The position numbers were made by a program, and so were the translations under genes. A DNA stretch of 64,000 nt. It comes from Leptasterias polaris (lineage: Eukaryota > Echinodermata > Asteroidea > Forcipulatida > Asteriidae). Below are positions 53,235-63,423 of the stretch, one piece after another. Under the pieces are notes generated by a model. The model saw nothing but the letters and a program-made list of their open reading frames with translations. It was not told where the DNA came from and made no database searches. The stretch is from positions 1,612,001 through 1,676,000 of the forward strand of contig JAZGTN010000150.1 in assembly GCA_037783415.1 (NCBI GenBank). Direction: 5' to 3'. Every line of letters starts with the position of its first letter. The stretch's first letter is position 1.

Positions 53235-55205
53235 TACATAGCATTTGCGCTCCTCATCTCGCAAATTATTTACCACAAGTATGAAGCAAGGATTTCCATA
53301 TGCCATAGTACCCTGCGTAAACCAAATGGTTCGTACAAAAAGAACAACCGGGAATCGAACCCAGGACCTTTGAGTTCAGAGTCCGGAACCTTTCCACTGG
53401 GCCACTGCTCCTCTTAATTAAACTGCATTCGAGTTTAGTTTAATATCAAATCAACAACGGCCAAGCAGAAAAGTTATGTATGAACAACTTTAAATCAACA
53501 ACGTGTAAAAATAACCGCCGGGTTTCGAACACAGTACCTTTGAGTTCAGAGTCCGAAGCCCTTCTATTGGGCCAGTGCTCCTCTTACTTACGATGTGTTC
53601 GATTTTAATTTTAAACCTTAGAATGAACAACTTTCAATCAACAATGTACAAAAAGAACACACAGGTGTCGAACCCGGTACCCTTGGTTCAGAGTCCGGTG
53701 CCCTTCCACTCGGCCACTGGTCCACTGGGCCACTGGTCCTCTTACTTAAATGCATGATCGAGTTTAATTTATAACCCAAGAGCATCAAATCAACAGCGGC
53801 TAAAAAGTAAACTACATAGCATTTGCGCTCCTCATCTCGCAAATTATTTACCACAAGTATGAAGCAAGGATTTCCATATGCCATAGTACCCTGCGTAAAC
53901 CAAATGGTTCGTACAAAAAGAACAACCGGGAATCGAACCCAGGACCTTTGAGTTCAGAGTCCGGAACCTTTCCACTGGGCCACTGCTCCTCTTAATTAAA
54001 CTGCATTCGAGTTTAGTTTAATATCAAATCAACAACGGCCAAGCAGAAAAGGTATGTATGAACAACTTTAAATCAACAACGTGTAAAAATAACCGCCGGG
54101 TTTCGAACACAGTACCTTTGAGTTCAGAGTCCGAAGCCCTTCTATTGGGCCAGTGCTCCTCTTACTTACGATGTGTTCGATTTTAATTTTAAACCTTAGA
54201 ATGAACAACTTTCAATCAACAATGTACAAAAAGAACACACAGGTGTCGAACCCGGTACCGTTGGTTCAGAGTCCGGTGCCCTTCCACTCGGCCACTGGTC
54301 CACTGGGCCACTGGTCCTCTTACTTAAATGTACGATCGAGTTTAATTTATAACCCAAGAGCATCAAATCAACAGCGGCTAAAAAGTAAACTACATAGCGT
54401 TTGCGCTCCTCATCTCGCAAATTATTTACCACAAGTATGAAGCAAGGATTTCCATATGCCATAGTACCCTGCGTAAACCAAATGGTTCGTACAAAAAGAA
54501 CAACCGGGAATCGAACCCAGGACCTTTGAGTTCAGAGTCCGGAACCTTTCCACTGGGCCACTGCTCCTCTTAATTAAACTGCATTCGAGTTTAGTTTAAT
54601 ATCAAATCAACAACGGCCAAGCAGAAAAGGTATGTATGAACAACTTTAAATCAACAACGTGTAAAAATAACCGCCGGGTTTCGAACACAGTACCTTTGAG
54701 TTCAGAGTCCGAAGCCCTTCTATTGGGCCAGTGCTCCTCTTACTTACGATGTGTTCGATTTTATTTTTAAACCTTAGAATGAACAACTTTCAATCAACAA
54801 TGTACAAAAAGAACACACAGGTGTCGAACCCGGTACCGTTGGTTCAGAGTCCGGTGCCCTTCCACTCGGCCACTGGTCCACTGGGCCACTGGTCCTCTTA
54901 CTTAAATGTACGATCGAGTTTAATTTATAACCCAAGAGCATCAAATCAACAGCGGCTAAAAAGTAAACTACATAGCGTTTGCGCTCCTCATCTCGCAAAT
55001 TATTTACCACAAGTATGAAGCAAGGATTTCCATATGCCATAGTACCCTGCGTAAACCAAATGGTTCGTACAAAAAGAACAACCGGGAATCGAACCCAGGA
55101 CCTTTGAGTTCAGAGTCCGGAACCTTTCCACTGGGCCACTGCTCCTCTTAATTAAACTACATTCGAGTTTAGTTTAATATCAAATCAACAACGGCCAAGC
55201 AGAAA

Positions 55206-56080
55206 AGGTATGCATGAACAACTTTCAATCAAGAATGTACAAAAAGAACACACAGGTGTCGAACCCGGTACCGTTGGTTCAGAGTCCGGTGCCCTTCCAC
55301 TCGGCCACTGGTCCACTGGGCCACTGGGCCACTGGTCCTCTTACTTAAATGTACGATCGAGTTTAATTTATAACCCAAGAGCATCAAATCAACAGCGGCT
55401 AAAAAGTAAACTACATAGCGTTTGCGCTTCTCATCTCGCAAATTATTTACCAAGTATGAAGCAAGGATTTCCATATGCCATAGTACCCTGCGTAAACCAA
55501 ATGGTTCGTACAAAAAGAACAACCGGGAATCGAACCCAGGACCTTTGAGTTCAGAGTCCGGAACCTTTCCACTGGGCCACTGCTCCTCTTAATTAAACTA
55601 CATTCGAGTTTAGTTTAATATCAAATCAACAACGGCCAAGCAGAAAAGGTATGCATGAACAACTTTCAATCAAGAATGTACAAAAAGAACACACAGGTGT
55701 CGAACCCGGTACCGTTGGTTCAGAGTCCGGTGCCCTTCCACTCGGCCACTGGTCCACTGGGCCACTGGGCCACTGGTCCTCTTACTTAAATGTACGATCG
55801 AGTTTAATTTATAACCCAAGAGCATCAAATCAACAGCGGCTAAAAAGTAAACTACATAGCGTTTGCGCTTCTCATCTCGCAAATTATTTACCAAGTATGA
55901 AGCAAGGATTTCCATATGCCATAGTACCCTGCGTAAACCAAATGGTTCGTACAAAAAGAACAACCGGGAATCGAACCCAGGACCTTTGAGTTCAGAGTCC
56001 GGAGCCTTTCCACTGGGCCACTGCTCCTCTTAATTAAACTGCATTCGAGTTTAGTTTAATATCAAATCAACAACGGCCAA
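55206..56080 (-). repeat. Two fused 441-bp satellite units
   Basis: Units at about 55210 and 55651 lack most of the third module: the TATGCATGAACAACTTT of module three runs straight into TCAATCAAGAATGTAC of module one. The two units agree almost completely with each other, so the deletion happened once and was then duplicated. Confidence 0.85.
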
Positions 56081-56800
56081 GCAGAAAACGTAAGTATGAA
56101 CAACTTTAAATCAACAACGTGTAAAAAGAACAGCCGGGTTTCGAACACAGTACCTTTCGGTTCAGAGTCCGAAGCCCTTCCGATGGGCCAGTGCTCCTCT
56201 TAATCAAGAGGGCGTTCAAGTGTGATTTAACCTCAGAACATCACATCAACAATGGCTAAAAAGTAAACTGGTGTATAGGTGTGCAAATTATTTATTTATT
56301 TTTACCATAGTGCCCTGCAAATCCAATGGTTTTACCACGTTCACAAAAAGAACAACCGGGAATTGAACCCAGTACCTTTGGCTTCAGAGTCCGCAGCTCT
56401 ACCACCAGTCCACTGCCCTTCTTCATTTTAGTTCCTGTTGGGTTTAAACCTAAACCTTATAATTAACAAAACTAATTAAACAAGGTACAAAAGAAGAACA
56501 CATTACTGCCATTGCGTTTGTGTGTAAATTTAACCTCAGAAAGGACAGATTGTTTTATTTGAATTTCAAAAAGAAATCTGCGGATTCGAACCTGGGACCC
56601 ATCGTTCAAGAAACCAACGCCTTTCCACTAGGCTGTTGCGTTTGCCATCTCGTTGCCTCTGATAATAAGATATATACCTTAGAATAAAATACAATGCCGA
56701 AGGGAACAGGATTAAAAATATATGTTTCAGGGATTCGAACCCGGTACCATGGGGTTTGGAGTCCCGATCCTTGTCCACAAGGCTAGTGGTCCTCTGCCTA
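56081..56800 (-). repeat. Right border of the tRNA-like field
   Basis: 56081-56630 repeats 43980-44540 with few changes. Two further tRNA-like modules follow on the - strand. The one at about 56713-56798 reads TAGCCTTGTGG (A-box-like) and GGGTTCGAATCCC (B-box-like) with CTCCAAA at the loop position, so its head is of a different type from the Gln-like satellite modules. Confidence 0.75.
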
Positions 56801-56983
56801 ATTTGCATTTTTATTTGATGTAGAATCTCAGCAAGAGTTTCCACCGTAGATAATTATAAACAGATACGATGAAAGGAATGGGACTTGATACGACGGAGTT
56901 GTGGCATACACGGGTGTTTTGGGTGTTTTGGGTGAATAAAATGCACGGGACTAATTGTTAGGAGCCATACTCCGGGACGAATC

Positions 56984-57020
56984 GGGGTGGGGTGGGGTGG
57001 GGTGGGGTGGGGTGGGGTGG
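56984..57020. repeat. (GGGGT)7 microsatellite
   Basis: Seven perfect GGGGT pentamers lie on the + strand. Four or more G4 runs in a row could form a G-quadruplex. Confidence 0.95.
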
Positions 57021-57544
57021 ATATTCACGAGGAGGGCATGATGTGGCCAACAAAACCATTAAATATCCAAGTAATTGATTTCTAAATAAACACAACAGTG
57101 GATTCTTGGATTTTTTCTCCAATATTCGAGTTTATTAATTTTATATCGATAAGGTATTCCTTCCATACAAAAATCTAAATTAAAACATTTCAGACAATTA
57201 ACACATTCTCAAGATTTATTAGCAACAAATTTGAACGGTTTGCCCCATACTAAATTTAGTTTTTCTGTGTGAAAATAAACATTGACAATATACGATATTT
57301 TCCATACGATCAGACTTGAGCCCATTTTGAAGTCATTTGTAAACATTCATCTAAGATAGGCTTTAGTAATGTATGTTAGTGACTAATGAAACAGATAATA
57401 ATATAAATCACTGGATATAACGGGGAGAACTTCAGCAAACGATACAGAATAACAGAATCATAGGGAGCGTTAAAACACGCTATCGCCCATTGTGTTGTGA
57501 ATGAGTACAAAAGCATGCCAGCTAAACGTAATGTGAAAATTGAA
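57021..57544. other. No gene seen
   Basis: This is AT-rich spacer without repeats or exons that I can support. Confidence 0.4.
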
Positions 57545-57725
57545 CAAACGTACAGCTACTAGAAACATACATAGCGCAAACATTGCTACAATCAGTGCTT
57601 TCAGTGGTCTAAGAAACCAGAATAAACGAGTATACATTAGTCTTGCCTGAACAGTTTTTTGAAGATAAACACCTCGACAAAAATGCTCTAATTATCGCCC
57701 ACAGCCGACACAGAGACAGCCAGAT
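57545..57725. repeat. Flanking direct repeat, left copy
   Basis: ACGTACAGCTACTAGAAACATACATAGCGC (here quoted as ACGTACAGCTACT and GCGCAAACATTG), AGTCTTGCCTGAACAGTT and CACAGAGACAG recur in the same order at 58618-58815. The pair encloses the 325-bp tandem repeat and a LINE-type tail, TGAATAAAGCATTGATTGAT, at 57783-57802. Confidence 0.7.
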
Positions 57726-57865
57726 TCAAGCGTGCTTGGAGACCATTTTGAAAACACGTGTATGCGGCATATTGCCGGGTACCCTGAATAAAGCATTGAT
57801 TGATTGATAAGAGACCAACTATAAAGGGTATCAGACTATTCGTTCTCTTATGGCACGGTTTAAAA

Positions 57866-58595
57866 ACTCTGATAACGGTGCCTCAAAATCAATATTATAT
57901 ATTTTTTTTTGTCCGAACCCCTCGTCCAAAGCACCTGTAACTTGGCGACTATCTTTTACATATAACGGACTATCTTTGGTTAAATTTTGAGACAAATCGG
58001 AGGGAAAAAGTTTTCGAGGCTGAAAAAATGGCAAGCTTACCCCGTTGTTGTTTTTTCCAAAATCGGCCGAAAATCTTTTGTTTCCAAATCGCCTGAAATT
58101 TGGTACATAAGTGAAACGGAGTGCGAGGAGCAGAAAATTCTTGGTTTTGAGCCGTCTACGTTGCCAACTTTTTAAGATATTACCCGATTCTCGATATAAC
58201 GATGCCTCAAAATCAAGATTAAAATGTCTTTGTTGTCCCAACCCCTTGTCCCATGCACCTGTAACTTGGCGACTATCTTCTACATACAACGGACTATATA
58301 TTTGGTTAAATTTTGAGGCAAATCGGAGAGAAAAAGTTTTCGAGGCTGAAAAAATGACAAGCTTACCCCCTTGTCGTTTTTTCCAAAATCGGCCGAAAAA
58401 ATGTTGTTTCCAAATCGCCTGAAATTTGGTACATAGGTGAAACGGAGTGCGAGGAGCAGAAAATTCTTGGTTTGAGCCGTCTACGTTGCCAACTTTTTAA
58501 GATATTGCCTGATTCTCGATATAACGATGCCTCAAAATCAAGATTAAAATGCATTTGTGGTCCCAACCCCTTATCCAAGCACCTGTAACCTGGCT
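57866..58595. repeat. Tandem repeat, 325-bp monomer, about 2.2 copies
   Basis: TGCCTCAAAATCAA occurs at 57879, 58203 and 58528 (spacings 324 and 325). The two full units are very similar and the third is cut after about 70 bp. Frames on both strands (for example 57831-58289) are shared between units and are not genes. Confidence 0.9.
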
Positions 58596-58617
58596 GTCAT
58601 CTACATAATGTGTATAA

Positions 58618-58815
58618 ACGTACATCTGCTACTTCGAAAAACGTACACAAGGCGCAAACATTGGTAATATCAGTGCCCTAAAGGGTCTTAGAGACTTACT
58701 ATAAAACCAAAATAAATTAGTATACATATTTAGTCTTGCCTGAACAGTTCTCTGAAGTCTAAAACCACGAAAGCAATGCTGTAATTATTGTCCACGGAGA
58801 CAGACAACTGAACAT
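58618..58815. repeat. Flanking direct repeat, right copy
   Basis: Diverged copy of 57545-57725, about 1.07 kb downstream, with TTAGTATACAT and AGTCTTGCCTGAACAGTT as the best-kept parts. Confidence 0.7.
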
Positions 58816-59420
58816 ATACTCAGTAATTACCTCAAATATTACCCAAACTGATGTTTTATTGGTCATGTTCTCTTAAACTAAACAAATACTCATTAATTAC
58901 CTCAACCCAAACTGATGTAACATTGGCTAAGTTCTCCTTAACTGAACATGTAATCAGGCTAAGTTCTCCTTAACTGAACATGTAATCAGGCAACTTCAAT
59001 AATGCAATTTGGGGGAAACTTTTTTTTAAATTTTTTAAAGAAAATTTAAATACACACATACTCAGTATTTTTCTCAATTTTAACTCATTCTGCTGTTTTA
59101 TTGGTCATATTGTCTTTAAAATATGTAATTATAATCAATTTTCAATAAGTATACAAAACTGGACATATTTATATACTCAGCAGTATTGATTCAAGTGACC
59201 CAAACTGATGTCTTTTGGTCACATTCTCTCCAGTTGTACATTATACTCATTAACTCAAAATATCAACCAAACTGAAATATTACTAGTCATGTTATCCTCG
59301 ACTGAACATATACTCAGTAATTGCCTCAAATATAACCCAAACTTATTTATTATTGAGTCAGGTTCTCTAAAGTGAACCTACACTCAGCAATTTCCTCAAA
59401 TTAAACCAGATTGGCAACTC
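58812..59420. repeat. Degenerate ~75-bp tandem repeat
   Basis: Variants of ACTCA(G/T)TAATTACCTCAA, ACCCAAACTGATGT and TTATTGGTCATGTTCTC recur about eight times. One short segment, GGCTAAGTTCTCCTTAACTG, is duplicated perfectly at 58924 and 58957. Confidence 0.7.
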
Positions 59421-59462
59421 AAACCCCAATATACATGTAAAACATTTGATGCTCTGATTAAA

Positions 59463-59690
59463 TCTTGGGTGTGATCCCTGGCTACTCAGCAGCTAACAGT
59501 TGTATGGCTTTTGACTGTCACCCCCCCCCCCCCCCCCCCACCCCCGAACAAAAACATAGACAAAATAGGGCTAGATAAATCAGGTAGAGAGCGCCGGCAC
59601 GTTAAACTGGAGGTCGCTGGTACAAATCCCGCTCAAGTAAAATTTTCTTTGTTCAACCGCAAACTAATCATCACGGCACTTGTGTGTAAA
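59463..59690 (+). mobile_element. tRNA-derived SINE, copy 2, with poly-C insertion
   Basis: This matches the SINE at 33727-33985: GGTGTGATCCCTGGCTACTC leader, tRNA-like head with GGTAGAGAGCGCCGGCACG, a degenerate B box (GGTACAAATCC) and the AAATTTTCTTTGTTCAACC tail. The ACCCCCGAA of copy 1 is here expanded to a run of 20 C followed by ACCCCCGAA. Confidence 0.7.
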
Positions 59691-60087
59691 ATCGTAAAGG
59701 TAGACACAAAACAAACAGGGCTGATGGAGACAAATAAGGGTCAAGTAAATTGAAAAGCTACATGTAATTGAGTTTCAATTTCTGGGAAGTTTGGATGGTT
59801 TCAGGATTCACAAGCCCAAATATACCAGGTAGAAATGGTGTAAGGCACTATCAACATCCAATAAACCTAATATGATCTCCTTTTTGAACACATTGGAGAG
59901 AAAAATAGCTTTGGACAAGAACAACCTGTACAAATTTGATAAGTGGACTGCTCTTAAAAATGACCCTTTTTAAATAAGATACCAGAATACAGTATCTGGA
60001 TTGTTTTTCCCTCTCTGTTTTTCCTTGGTATGTAGTTTGTACATGTATGCTGTATTGAATAGAAGTACATAGAAGTACAATTGATCA
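59691..60087. other. No gene seen
   Basis: This is AT-rich spacer, with no repeat or exon supported. Confidence 0.4.
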
Positions 60088-60341
60088 GGGGCCCAATTTC
60101 ATAGAGCTGCTTAAGCACAAAAAGTAGCTAAGCAAAACAAAATTATTCTTGTATATTTGGTGTGCGGTAACACCAATCTACATGCTGGGTAGTTTATGTT
60201 CTTTTGAGAACTTGTCTTGCTGTTACCAGAATAAAAACAACGTGTCAAATGTACAATGTGTGACTGGTATCCTGCTTTTTGCTTAACTGATAATTGCTTA
60301 GCATAATTTTCTGCTTAAGCAGCTCTATGAAATTGGAGCCT
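60088..60341. mobile_element. 254-bp MITE with GGGCCCAATTTCAT ends
   Basis: GGGCCCAATTTCATAGAGCT then GCTTAAGCA is mirrored at 60310-60340 (TGCTTAAGCAGCTCTATGAA then ATTGGAGCC). The interior contains GCTTAGC/GCTAAGC and GAACTTG motifs. Related ends occur at 15637 and 36900/37282. No coding capacity. I could not fix a target duplication. Confidence 0.8.
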
Positions 60342-61373
60342 GCTCTTTGCTCTCTAATGGGAAGATGGTACAATAATCAATTTGCACATGTTAATTACGT
60401 TAATTACATAAAACTGTTTGGTATAAATATTTACAAGCTTGAATACAATATGCAAAAATAAACATGGTACCGCACTCCTTCTGTACGACAAAAACTACAT
60501 TTTAAGAATTTACATGTTGAATATTTTATACAAAAGTGTGGTATTTGTACAATCATTTGAATTGCAAAGTACAATACACGGACTGTTGGTTTATTAGACT
60601 TTGATGTTAACAATTTTAGACCTTTTAACTGCATAGGATTGGATAATTAGCTAGCTTGATAGCCTCTAAAAGGATTATAGTTTATACTTTATTTTCAATT
60701 ATGTCAATTATATTTCAATTACATTTTAATTCTGTTTTTAATTATGTTTAACAGAAACTGGTTTCAATTATAATGGAATGATTTGTAATCTTTACTACGT
60801 ATTCCTAAGAAACAGGACATGAATATATATTTATTTGAAACGACATGTTCCAATGGATGTTAACCAGACAGGAAAACACTGAGAAAAAAAAAATTAGCAT
60901 GTTTTGATTTAGCAATTTCTTCTTTCATCTTAAGACCATAAAGCTATTTTTCTAAAGATTAAGTCTGTAAATGAAAATTGAAAAATGTATGTTCGCATCA
61001 TTTGCAGGCCTTGAATTTCATCTTCGAGAGGGCAAGGCTATTTTTATATTATGTTTGTGCTTCTTTTCAGCAGGCACGTTGTTAATTTTCATTTCAGCAT
61101 TTGAGAAGGACTCTGCAGTGATCCATACATGAAGCCATGACCACTTTTACAGGGGTGTGATCAGCCGACTGGAAAATTCAGAAAAATAGGTGTAAGTCTT
61201 CACCAGTCTCCTCTACTCAACTTTTCTACTTTTACATTGGTGCTAGGCATAGTCCTTCGGACAGGTATAACAAAATAACGGCACATTTATATTTACAGTG
61301 AAATGAACAGCTAACACCTACTGAAGGCTTAGCCCTCAATTACAGTACATATTCACTTAAATCTAGCAAGTTT
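60342..61373. other. No gene seen
   Basis: This is AT-rich spacer with repeated CAATTA(T/C)(A/G)TT motifs at about 60695-60770 and no supported exon. Confidence 0.4.
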
Positions 61374-61553
61374 CAGTCAACCCTCGTTATAAGGAGGTTC
61401 TGCTTATGAAGAGAAGGGGTCCTACATTCTGAAGCCCTGAATCTCATTTCTACTTTGTGTTTCTTTGTTTTGCTGTCCTCTTATAACAACAGTCCTGTTA
61501 TAAAGAGGTAATTTGACCAGTCCCAGCAATCTTGTTATAACGAGAGTCGACTG
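61374..61553. mobile_element. pogo/Tigger-like MITE (180 bp)
   Basis: CAGTCAACCCTCGTTATAA at the left and TTATAACGAGAGTCGACTG at the right are inverted termini typical of Tc1/mariner-group pogo/Tigger elements (CAGTCGA/ACTCTCGTTATAA style). Internal GTTATAA-type motifs recur. TA follows the right end; the left base pair has changed to TT. Confidence 0.8.
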
Positions 61554-62387
61554 TACTTAGCTTTTTTTTTTATGCAAAAATAGAAATATGGTGAATACAG
61601 TTTTGTAGTAGTGTGCATTGCATACACACTCCAAACAATTTGAATACATAAGTTTTGGTTCAAAATTTTGCGATAGACAGGAAGATACAAAAAGTTATGT
61701 CTCCCGGTATGCATCCGGGGAAAAATTGGCATGTCGGTATGCATCCGGGGAAAAATTGGCATGTCAATATGTCATCCGGTGTGAACTGGTGAAAGAAAAT
61801 CTTGTTCCAGCTCTGACTTCAGCGCCATTGGTCTTTTAGAAGCAGTAATACACTCTTAGCATTTGGCTTTGTAGCGACTGATTTAACGTCGAACAAGAAG
61901 TACATGTGTCTGTCAGCACGGTGCATCCCTTTGAATCACTCCATGGAGACTGTTCATTTTCAACATTTGTTTCTGAATGTACATTTCAATTTCAACATGA
62001 TGGAGACATGGACTTAATGGTCTTTAGTTATGTTTCTTCAGACGTTTCTGCGTGGTGATTGTCACTGATCTACCTCCATTTTATTGCCTAGTCCCTGAGC
62101 TTCATCCTGAGCTTCATCCTGAGCTTCATCATGAGGGTCGTTCTCATCATCACCCCTGTCAGCATCATCCCCCCTGTCAGCATCATCCCATGGATCAAAC
62201 TCCCAAAAATCCTGAGGTAATCCAGCTGATATGGAGAAACAGATATGTTATATTCAAATGACAAAGTCACCAAGGGTAATGCTCAGTGGAAATTAGTTTT
62301 AATTTAAAAATGAATGCCTATCAGATGACAATAGCTTAGAAAGCATACCACTAATCATAACTTCAAAAAGAACATAATAGTTTGCTT
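61554..62387. other. No gene seen; two short tandem repeats
   Basis: GGTATGCATCCGGGGAAAAA then TTGGCATGTC is duplicated in tandem (61706-61764). At 62096-62185, GAGCTTCATCCT and CCTGTCAGCATCATCCC repeat three and two times. A 69-codon frame crosses these but mirrors the repeats. Confidence 0.45.
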
Positions 62388-63322
62388 AGAGCCGAGTTTG
62401 ACTAGTCTGCCAAGCTAACTAAGAGCGGAGTTTGACTAGCCTGCCAACGTAACTAAAAGCCAAGTTTGACTAGCCCGCCAGTCTACCTGGGAGCCACATT
62501 TGACTAGCCTTCCAGGCGACCTAAGAGCCCAGTTTGACTAGCAGCTGGGCTACCTAAGAGCCCAGTTTGACTAGCCTGCCAAGCTAAATAAGAGCCAAGT
62601 TTGACAAGCCTTCCAGGCTATCTAAGAGCCAAGTTTGACTAACCTGCTGGGCTACCCAAGAGCCAAGTTTGAGCCAAGTTTGAGCCAAGTTTGACTAGCC
62701 TGCTGGGCTACCTAAGAGCCAAGTTTGACTAGCCAGCTGGGCTACCTAAAAGCCAATTTTGACTATCCTGCTGGGCTACCTAAGAGCCAAGTTTGACTAG
62801 CCTGCTGGGCTACCTAAGAGCCAAGTTTGACTAGCCTGCTGGGCTACCTAAGAGCCAAGTTTGACTAGCCTGCTGGGCTACCTAAGAGCCAAGTTTGACT
62901 AGCCTGCTGGGCTACCTAAGAGCCAAGTTTGACTATCCTACTGGGCTACCTAAGAGCCAATTTTGACTGGACTGCTGGGCTACCTAAGAGCCAAGTTTGA
63001 CAAGCCTGCTGGGCTACCTAAGAGCCAAATTTGACTGCCTGCTGGGCTACCTAAGAGCCAGGTTTGACTAGACTGCTGGGCTACCTAAGAGCCAAGTTTG
63101 ACAAGCCTGCTGGGCTACCTAAGAGCCAAATTTGACTGCCTGCTGGGCTACCTAAGAGCCAAGTTTGACTATCCTGCTGTGCTACCTAAGAGCCAAGTTT
63201 GACTGGCCTGCTGAGCTACCTAAGAGCAAAGTTTGACTAGCCTGCTGGACTTTCTAAGAGCCAAGTTTGACTAGCCTGCTGGGCTACCTAAGAGCCAAAT
63301 TTGACTAGCCTGCCAGGCTACC
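62388..63322. repeat. 34-bp minisatellite, about 27 copies
   Basis: The unit is AGAGCCAAGTTTGACTAGCC then TGCTGGGCTACCTA. Outer copies (62388-62650) are diverged and central ones nearly identical, as expected when unequal exchange works mainly in the middle. A sub-array GAGCCAAGTTT of 13-14 bp occurs at about 62659-62694, and two 33-bp units carry TTTGACTGCC. Confidence 0.95.
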
Positions 63323-63423
63323 TTCTCTATCTTGGTGGCTACCATTTTAGGTAATGGGTATTGGACCTTTAATATGAACATGACGTAATTTGTGTAGGGT
63401 CAGGTCAAAAGAAGGTTGCTTAT

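Larger units (their letters stand above)
44541..55205 (-). repeat. 578-bp higher-order satellite, three tRNA-like modules per unit
   Basis: Units start at about 44533, 45111, 45697, 46291, 46877, 48391, 48969, 49547, 50125, 50711, 51841, 52419, 52997, 53575, 54153 and 54731 (578 bp apart, or 586-594 with extra 8-bp repeats). In the unit at 48391 the tRNA-like modules (- strand) lie at about 48471-48556, 48736-48812 and 48906-48980. Each has an A-box-like and a B-box-like element and AAAAA on the + strand (T5 on the -) at 48466, 48731 and 48901. Anticodon-position text is CTG throughout. The units are near-identical. Confidence 0.93.

Noticed and set aside
41100..56800. Functional tRNA-Gln(CUG) gene cluster
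   Set aside because: A and B boxes and the loop text fit, but the acceptor stems do not pair and the anticodon stem is poor, so these are tRNA-like repeats.
57831..58422. 152- and 103-codon frames
   Set aside because: They lie across the 325-bp tandem repeat and are duplicated with it.
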